Shown here: positions 16,421-21,388 of the stretch, piece after piece
Layout of the letters: each line of letters opens with the position of its first letter
How positions within the stretch are numbered: the first letter of the stretch is position 1
Assembly: GCA_003427395.1 (NCBI GenBank)
Contig: BFEA01000162.1
Coordinates: 287,188-308,575 of the forward strand
DNA length: 21,388 bases
Source: Chara braunii
Lineage: Eukaryota > Streptophyta > Charophyceae > Charales > Characeae
Direction: 5' to 3'
Position numbers and translations under genes: made by a program
The notes under the pieces: generated by a model
Told to the model about the DNA's origin: nothing
The model's input: only the letters and a program-made list of their open reading frames with translations
Databases searched by the model: none

Positions 16421-16739
16421 TTGACAAAAATATAATAGGGAAAAACACTACCACAGGTGACACGAGTTAGGGCTTCTCGAACATTATATTATTCGGTCAT
16501 TGCTTAGTTTCTGACTTATAAACTCGTCAAGCCGAGGGTCCAGAAGACAAGTTCCAAGCCCTTGCTTGCAGGCCTTAATCACTTCAGATAGACTCATGCA
16601 AGAGGCTCCTCATTTTGGGGTTCCTCTAGCCGAGAGTCTTTCTGACCTGAGTCAGGCCTTGTGTGACTTATACTAGACTTTTGCCTAGTCACTCAACATT
16701 GTGACCAGGGTCCGCTCCCAGGAACTCAAGATTTTTGAG
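16421..16739 (-). other. Retrotransposon leader between PBS and first domain
   Basis: No open frame of note. A small hairpin ACTCAA/TTGAGT lies directly beside the PBS (16724-16740). This is the position of the 5' untranslated leader of the element. Confidence 0.5.
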
Positions 16740-16757
16740 TCCCCGGCAACGGCGTCA
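16740..16757 (-). promoter_or_regulatory. Primer binding site complementary to tRNA-Asp 3' end
   Basis: The plus strand reads TCCCCGGCAACGGCGTCA. It equals the plant tRNA-Asp 3' end (TCCCCGGCAACGGCGCCA) with one C-to-T change. On the element's strand this is the PBS used to start minus-strand DNA synthesis. It lies 4 nt from a TG/CA-type LTR terminus. Confidence 0.85.
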
Positions 16758-16761
16758 TTTT

Positions 16762-17250
16762 TGTCGCGCCCCCACTGCTTTCAAGGTCAGGTTCGATGTC
16801 CCTCCCTTGGCTGAGAGCAGTGGGTTGATAGACTGGTAGACTGTCGCGCAAAATTTTGGTAAGCATAAAAGAAATTATTAAATAAAGGTACATTCATAGA
16901 ACAATCTTTCTCACTCTCAGTCATACAGTCGAGTAGTCAGGATTATCCCTCCTCCCAGCTGCGACACGGCTTAGAGTGAGGCGTTCGGGTTTATCGCCTG
17001 CAAATCTTGGATAATAGGGACTCCGGTTACCTTGAATCTAACCTGTAAATGTGAAGGGGAAATAACATACATGCATCACAGAGCAAATGACACTGAAAGA
17101 ACAAGAAGTCCAGAAACCAGACTTTGCAAGAGCATAACCAGAGACACGAGACTGAAGAGTAGTACACAGGGAATGCAGGTAGCAGCCATTGGAGGACTGC
17201 AGTCACTAATAAATCATAATAATGTCATAGTACATCATAGTGACTAGAGA
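16762..17250 (-). repeat. Candidate 5' LTR (right boundary unknown)
   Basis: The inner edge is plus-strand TGTCGCGCCCCC at 16762, that is ...GCGCGACA on the element strand, which gives the usual CA end 4 nt before the PBS. A 9-bp stem CCCACTGCT/AGCAGTGGG (16771-16824) lies just inside. The second LTR is missing, so the outer edge cannot be placed; the end given is only where other coding-like sequence approaches. Confidence 0.5.
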
Positions 17251-17366
17251 GAGTCTCAATCAATAATGATAAGCGGTACCCCCTCGTGAGTGGGCTCGAC
17301 TGTCTGAGACTCCGTGTCCGGCACGCGCTGATCCTCCTTGTCATTGAGAACCCTGGTTGCTATTGA

Positions 17367-17720
17367 CTATGGGACCACATAGCTGATATCCATGGGTGCT
17401 GCAGGATCGATCTTGCTAATGTACATCATGCACCTAGCCATCTCCTCGTCCGCAACACTCCTTAGATAAAGCTCCTCCGCAAGGGTAATATCGCTTGTAG
17501 CTCCGATCAACAACTCGATTTGTGCCCTCCGGTCAATGTAGATGTATGAAACCTCAAGGAAACGGTCTCCGTAAAGAAGCTTTCGAAAAGCCTGCATAGC
17601 AAAATCTGGCCCAACCAAATGGTTGTACTCATCCCCAAGGTATGGGACTGGACCTTCCCCTCTTGGGGATCTTATAGTCGCCTCGGCCGTAGGCTCTCCT
17701 GACATATAGAAATCAATCAC
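17367..17720 (-). pseudogene. Unrecognised protein fragment, piece 2
   Basis: A 117-codon open frame reads EYNHLVGPDFAMQAFRKLLY, GDRFLEVSYIYIDRRAQIEL, LIGATSDITLAEELYLRSVA and ARCMMYISKIDPAAPMDISY. The composition is protein-like, but no family is recognised. It lies outside the LTR edge, 100 nt after the fragment at 18330-17822 and in another frame, so it may be the continuation of that protein or a second exon. Confidence 0.4.
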
Positions 17721-17821
17721 CCTCGAGCAGATACTGTGCTAGAAGATACACAATCCTCCTCAATGTCGCCCTCCACCGTCGCTGCCGACCGATCTCCAGC
17801 GCTCAACTACCACCAACAGAC

Positions 17822-18330
17822 TCAATCTTTGTGAGTGTCCCAGTCGAAGTAGTCGCCGAGATCAACGTCGCTCACGATACAAGGGTCCTGGTCAGACTCA
17901 TCTGTCTCCGACCGCTGCACACAAGTAGTGATTGGGACCCCGGATTTGACTATCTCTCTCCTGATCCGCTCATTCTTCTGTCTTTTCTCTTTATTGCGTG
18001 CCTCGCTGAGGGGTTTAGGGTTGCATCCATCAAAGTCAAAAAGTACACCCCCGGGCGTTGAAGGTACACGAGAGAACACCACATGCATCCAGTTGTCCCT
18101 CCAATAGCTCTCCCTGCAAAATACTTAGTCTGCGATCCTGTCGTAAGTGGTGCCCTTCACTCCATCCTTCTTTGCCCCCTCAACCGTGTGTCTTGAGGTA
18201 GGGGACTCATTGACCCTGATGACGAAGCTCGGATGCCCCACATGTCGGTAGCAAAACTTCTCAACTAGTTTGCCCCACGTAGGGCTGTCTCACGATGACG
18301 GGCCAGCTTGGACAATGGCTGCACCCCTGT
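17822..18330 (-). pseudogene. Unrecognised protein fragment, piece 1
   Basis: The frame gives SPTWGKLVEKFCYRHVGHPS, FVIRVNESPTSRHTVEGAKK, DGVKGTTYDRIAD, a TAA near 18124, then VFCRESYWRDNWMHVVFSRV, PGGVLFDFDGCNPKPLSEAR and a basic helix NKEKRQKNERIRREI, ending acidic. Smooth continuity across the stop marks it as a decayed gene. I do not recognise the family. It lies upstream of the retrotransposon and on the same strand. Confidence 0.45.
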
Positions 18331-18369
18331 GAGTGTAAAAAAAGTGCTCCCTCCAATGCTTAGGCCGGC

Positions 18370-18650
18370 CTGAACAGCAATCAACAACTCAACGTAGGGG
18401 CCCGCCCGAATGGGCCCGGCTGATCAGCAAAATGCAACTCAGTATAGGCCCGCCTAAATGGGCCCGGCTGATCAGAAAACTGCAACTCAATATAGGCCCG
18501 CCTGAATAAGCCCGCCTGAATGGGCCCGCCTGAATAGCAATAATCTCAACGGATGGGCCCGCCTGAAAGGGCCCTGCTGAACAGCAACAATCTCGAGGGA
18601 TGGACCCGCCTGAAAGGGTCCAGCTAAACAGCAGCAATCTCAATGCAAGC
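18370..18650. repeat. Tandem array A, about 48-bp unit
   Basis: Units start GGCCCGCC at 18398, 18447, 18495, 18555 and 18602 (spacing 49, 48, 60, 47), each followed by an AGCA-CAA-TCTCAA-type spacer. Each unit holds GGGCCC-type arms that can pair: GGGCCC/GGGCCC at 18555, GGACCC/GGGTCC at 18602. Confidence 0.8.
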
Positions 18651-18805
18651 AATACCATGAATGTGTCTCCCCGGCAAGTGGTGTCAAAATATGAGGACTG
18701 GGACCACCAATATCATCACGGCGGAGGACTGATCAGCATGGCATCGCATACACAGGGACCAATCATAAAAGGTCGTATGTACTGAGGCTGAACTGCACAA
18801 AAAAT

Positions 18806-18955
18806 TATCTGCGCAGGGACTGAACCGCAAATATCACCTGTGCAGGAAAAATACCGTCTGCACAACAATTACCATCTGCGCAAGGACTGAACTGCAATTA
18901 CTGCCTGCGCAGGGACCGAATTAGTAAAATCATGGTCTGCGCAGAGACTGATGAG
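18806..18955. repeat. Tandem array B, CTGCGCAGGGACTGAA unit
   Basis: CTGCGCA-GGACTGAA recurs near 18809, 18877, 18908 and 18937, with two shorter diverged units (TGTGCAGG, TCTGCACA) between. Spacing is about 30 bp or a part of it. No gene is seen in 18650-18806. Confidence 0.7.
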
Positions 18956-19045
18956 CAAGGAACAATCAACGGGAGAGAGGTGCCTTATCATACCATCAGC
19001 GGCACTCAAATGTCAATCCAACAAGGCACGTGGCCTCACTCCCGG

Positions 19046-19171
19046 TCCATCATACTTTGCAAGGCGCGCGCTCTGGAGCCTTCATACCAATCGAGTGTAT
19101 GCTCTAGATCCATCATACTTTGCAAGGCGCGCGCTCTGGAGCCTTCATACCAATCGAGTGTATGCTCTAGA
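19046..19171. repeat. 63-bp perfect tandem duplication
   Basis: Two identical 63-bp units (19046-19108, 19109-19171) contain TTTGCAAGGCGCGCGCTCTG. As 63 is divisible by 3, open frames show the same 21-residue repeat twice; this is an artefact of period, not a gene. Confidence 0.92.
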
Positions 19172-19800
19172 GTCATCAAATCATGTGGGGACTCACTCTA
19201 GAACAGGGTGAGCGCTCTAGGATCATCAAAACGTCCGGGCGCACGCTCCAGGATTATCATGCCATCGGGGCGTGCGCTAGATCGGTAAGTTCGGGCTTAG
19301 GCGCACACGCAATCAACTAGTTTGAGCCCGGGTGCACACTAAATCATCGAGTTCAGGCTCAGCCTGGGCGCGCACTGAATCATCAAATTCGGGCTTGGGC
19401 GCACACTCAAACAGCCACACCATGCCTGGGCGCGCATGGGCGCACACTCAAATAACCATACAGAACATGGGTGCGCAGCACTCAAATAACCGTACAGAGC
19501 GTGGGGGCGCATGGGCGCGCACTCAAATAGCAATACTGGGTCTGGGCGCGCATGGGCGCACACTCAAATAGCAATACTAGGTCTGGGTGCGCATGGGCGC
19601 ACACTCAAATAGCAATACCGAGTCCGGGCGCGCATGGGCGCACACTCAAATAGCAATACCAGGTCTGACCGCGGCGCACATTCAAATAGCAATACCGAGT
19701 CTGGGCTCGCATGGGCACACACTCAAATAGCAATACCGGGTCTGGGCGTGCCTGGGCGCACACTCAAATAGCGGTACCGAGTATGGGCGGGCATGGGCGC
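19172..19800. repeat. Tandem array D, resolving to a 41-bp unit
   Basis: It starts as diverged units of about 31 bp ending CACTCTAGA or CGCTCTAGG and becomes a regular 41-bp array. CACTCAAATAGCAATAC occurs at 19520, 19561, 19602, 19643, 19720 and 19761, with one shortened unit (36 bp) before 19679. The core is the quasi-palindrome GGCGCGCATGGGCGCAC. Confidence 0.88.
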
Positions 19801-20632
19801 AAGTCCATTGCTCAAAATCACAGTGGAGTGTGCATGAGCGCATGAACTCAAGAATCGGCAAAGTCCACAGCGGAATGCACACTGGCACACAATCTCAGAA
19901 TCGTCTATGTCCTCAGTGGAAAGTGCACCGACGCACATTCAAGATCGACAAAGGTCCACAGTAGCATGTGTATCAGCGCACAATCACAATCTAAAAAATC
20001 GGCCATGTTCACAGTTGAATGCGCATTGGTGCACAATCTCAGAATCAGCAAAGCCCACGAAGGAGTGTGCATGCGCGTTCAGTCTCCAAATTGGGAATTG
20101 TCCGCTGCAGAGTACAAACTCCAGAATCAGCAATGTCAACGGCAATGAGCATTGGTGCACGGTCTTAAAATCTGCAATGTCCGCTGCAGAGTGTGCATGG
20201 TTGCACAGGTAATATCAACAATCAGGTGCGCATGGACGCACAGATCCGAAATTGGCAATATCAGCAGCAGAGTGCGCATGGGCGCACAGATCTGAATTTG
20301 ATACTTTTTCCAGAAAGCCTGTGTTTGGCTATTTGGGCATGGTTTATGGTGCGCCGTGTAAGGCGTATTTCATCGATATCGGACGCCGACTGAAGGCAGG
20401 CACGGATCCGAAATTGGCAGAGTCAGCAGCCGAGAGCACATGGACGCATAGATCTGAATTTGATAGTATCAACAGCCAGGTGCACATGGGCTCACGGATC
20501 CGAAATTGGCAAAGTGGCAGCATCAACAGCTGAGTGCTCATGGGCGCACTAATCTGAAATTGGTAATGTCAACAGCCGAGTGCGCTTTGGCGCACAGATC
20601 CAAAATCCACGATGTCCCACAAATGTAGTGTG
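19801..20632. repeat. Tandem array E, about 50-bp diverged units
   Basis: Around 15 diverged units keep a core like GTGCGCATGGGCGCACAGATC, with a spacer such as TGAAATTGGCAATATCAACA. The core matches array D. The array is interrupted near 20303-20398 by foreign sequence including a cox1 fragment. Confidence 0.8.
20303..20347 (+). pseudogene. cox1: NUMT: short mitochondrial cox1 fragment in array E
   Basis: The plus frame reads TFSRKPVFGYLGMVY, the near-invariant segment of cytochrome c oxidase subunit 1. It is exactly bounded by satellite sequence on the left. About 50 nt to its right (20348-20398) is neither satellite nor recognised cox1. The piece is far too short to encode a product. Fifteen residues matching a universally conserved motif by chance is very unlikely. 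Confidence 0.82.
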
Positions 20633-20689
20633 TGCGGGTACGCAAAGGCAACCTAGGACCACCAAACTGTCAAGTGTCATATCAGAACC

Positions 20690-21240
20690 AGATATTACTG
20701 TGCTAGACTGCCAAGTAGCGAATCATAGCCAAATTGTGTCTCGTCAGGCTGCCATATGGTCGATCAGCACTGTACCACACTGTGCCAGGCTGGCAAATGG
20801 CAGATCATAACTATGCCGGGCTGCGCCAGGCTGGCAAATGATAGATCAGAACTATGCCAGGCTGCGCCAGGTTGGCAAATGGCAGATCAGAACTATGCCA
20901 TGCTGCGCCAGGGTGGCAAATGGCAGATCAGAACTATGCCAGGCTGCGCCAGGGTGGGAAATGGCAGATCAGAACTATGTCAGGCTGTGCCAGGCTGGCA
21001 AATGGCAGATCCAGTGGTGCTTGCCTGTCGGGTGGCAGATCAAGTCCATAAGCGGCGGATTTGACCCATATCAGTGTTGGACCAGCTCGCCAAGTCGCGC
21101 CAGTCTTCCAAGTAGCAAATCAAGTCCTCACTGAGCTGCGCCAGCCAGCCAAGTGACAGATCAGGGTCTTGCTGAGCTGCGCTCTGCGCCAGACTGCCAG
21201 GCGGCGGATCAGACTTATACCAGGCCGCACCACGCTGCGC
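20690..21240. repeat. Tandem array F, 41-bp unit
   Basis: GGCTGGCAAATGGCAGATCA and CTATGCCAGGCTGCGCCA recur every 41 bp at 20780, 20821, 20862, 20903, 20944 and 20985. Diverged units keep the register back to 20706 and on through 21100-21180, about 13 units. Open frames here read the repeat and are not genes. 20633-20690 shows nothing recognisable. Confidence 0.92.
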
Positions 21241-21243
21241 GCA

Positions 21244-21244
<1 letters not shown>

Positions 21245-21304
<60 letters not shown>
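21245..21304. repeat. (AC)30 microsatellite
   Basis: Sixty bases of pure AC follow directly on the last satellite unit. Confidence 0.97.
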
Positions 21305-21306
<2 letters not shown>

Positions 21307-21316
21307 AGCGGAGCAC

Positions 21317-21320
<4 letters not shown>

Positions 21321-21388
<68 letters not shown>
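21321..21388. repeat. (AC)34 microsatellite at right edge
   Basis: Pure AC to the window end, separated from the previous tract by a 16-nt interruption (21305-21320). Confidence 0.97.

Larger units (their letters stand above)
8393..16761 (-). mobile_element. Decayed Ty3/gypsy-type LTR retrotransposon, 3'-truncated
   Basis: All parts lie on the minus strand in the order PBS, five-copy domain block, gag, zinc knuckle, protease, RT, RNase H, integrase; integrase after RNase H is the Ty3/gypsy order. The element carries at least nine in-frame stops in pol (11847, 10887, 10644, 10327, 9937, 8779, 8695, 8425, 8401) and several frameshifts. It ends inside the integrase C-terminal region at the LINE junction, so no 3' LTR is present. 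Individual parts are listed separately. Confidence 0.88.

Noticed and set aside
18932-19211. Two overlapping frames with 21-residue repeats
   Set aside because: Both frames repeat because the DNA period is 63 bp; an effect of the tandem duplication.
19332-21134. Many open frames in satellites D, E and F
   Set aside because: Low-complexity translations of tandem DNA in several frames at once, without start context or domains.
18370-21240. CRISPR array
   Set aside because: Units are contiguous or graded with no unique spacers, no Cas genes, and the context is eukaryotic.
21040-21386. Cys-Val repeat frames at the right edge
   Set aside because: They are translations of (AC)n only.

Overview
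This window reads as transposon-rich nuclear DNA from a eukaryote of the green lineage. Four signs point there. A Ty3/gypsy-type pol carries a primer binding site complementary to the tRNA-Asp 3' end, a usual plant arrangement. There are fragments of mitochondrial atp6 and cox1. There is an apparently exact 3' half of U6 snRNA. There are tRNA-derived SINE-like repeats with A-rich tails. The protein style (GIY-YIG remnant, acidic/basic coiled coils, this pol type) would suit a charophyte alga such as Chara, but that is a recollection, not a proof. No intact host gene is visible; nearly every coding trace carries stops or frameshifts.

Layout. 1-54: (CA)n. 55-3050: dispersed short repeats. These are a U6-like pseudogene at 278, two copies of a tRNA-derived SINE (A) and two of a second A-tailed repeat (B), arranged as mirror-image pairs, with an atp6 NUMT between the pairs. 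3051-3322: a foldback/MITE-like element with 40-bp inverted ends. 3319-6560: remnants of a coiled-coil, proline-rich, GIY-YIG retroelement-type protein. They are mixed with a 49-nt hairpin present three times, a 28-G run, and a third B repeat fused to U6. 6560-8392: unknown sequence, then a 5'-truncated LINE reverse transcriptase on the + strand.

8393-about 17000 is one decayed Ty3/gypsy element on the minus strand. Reading along its own direction it holds a candidate LTR end (16762), tRNA-Asp PBS (16757-16740), an unusual block of five related copies of an unrecognised domain (16420-13830), gag capsid, zinc knuckle, aspartic protease, reverse transcriptase, RNase H and integrase. It stops abruptly inside the integrase C-terminus against the LINE. 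Many of its stops are Trp codons turned to TGA/TAG, and the second integrase catalytic Asp is now Asn, suggesting methylation-driven decay.

17367-18330 (minus) is an unrecognised decayed protein. 18370-21240 is a mosaic of at least six successive tandem-repeat arrays (about 48, 31, 63, 41, 50 and 41 bp units), with a 45-nt cox1 insert. The window ends in two (AC)n tracts, so both ends lie in the same microsatellite type. The elements do not form a pathway; what links them is nested and adjacent retroposition and tandem amplification.
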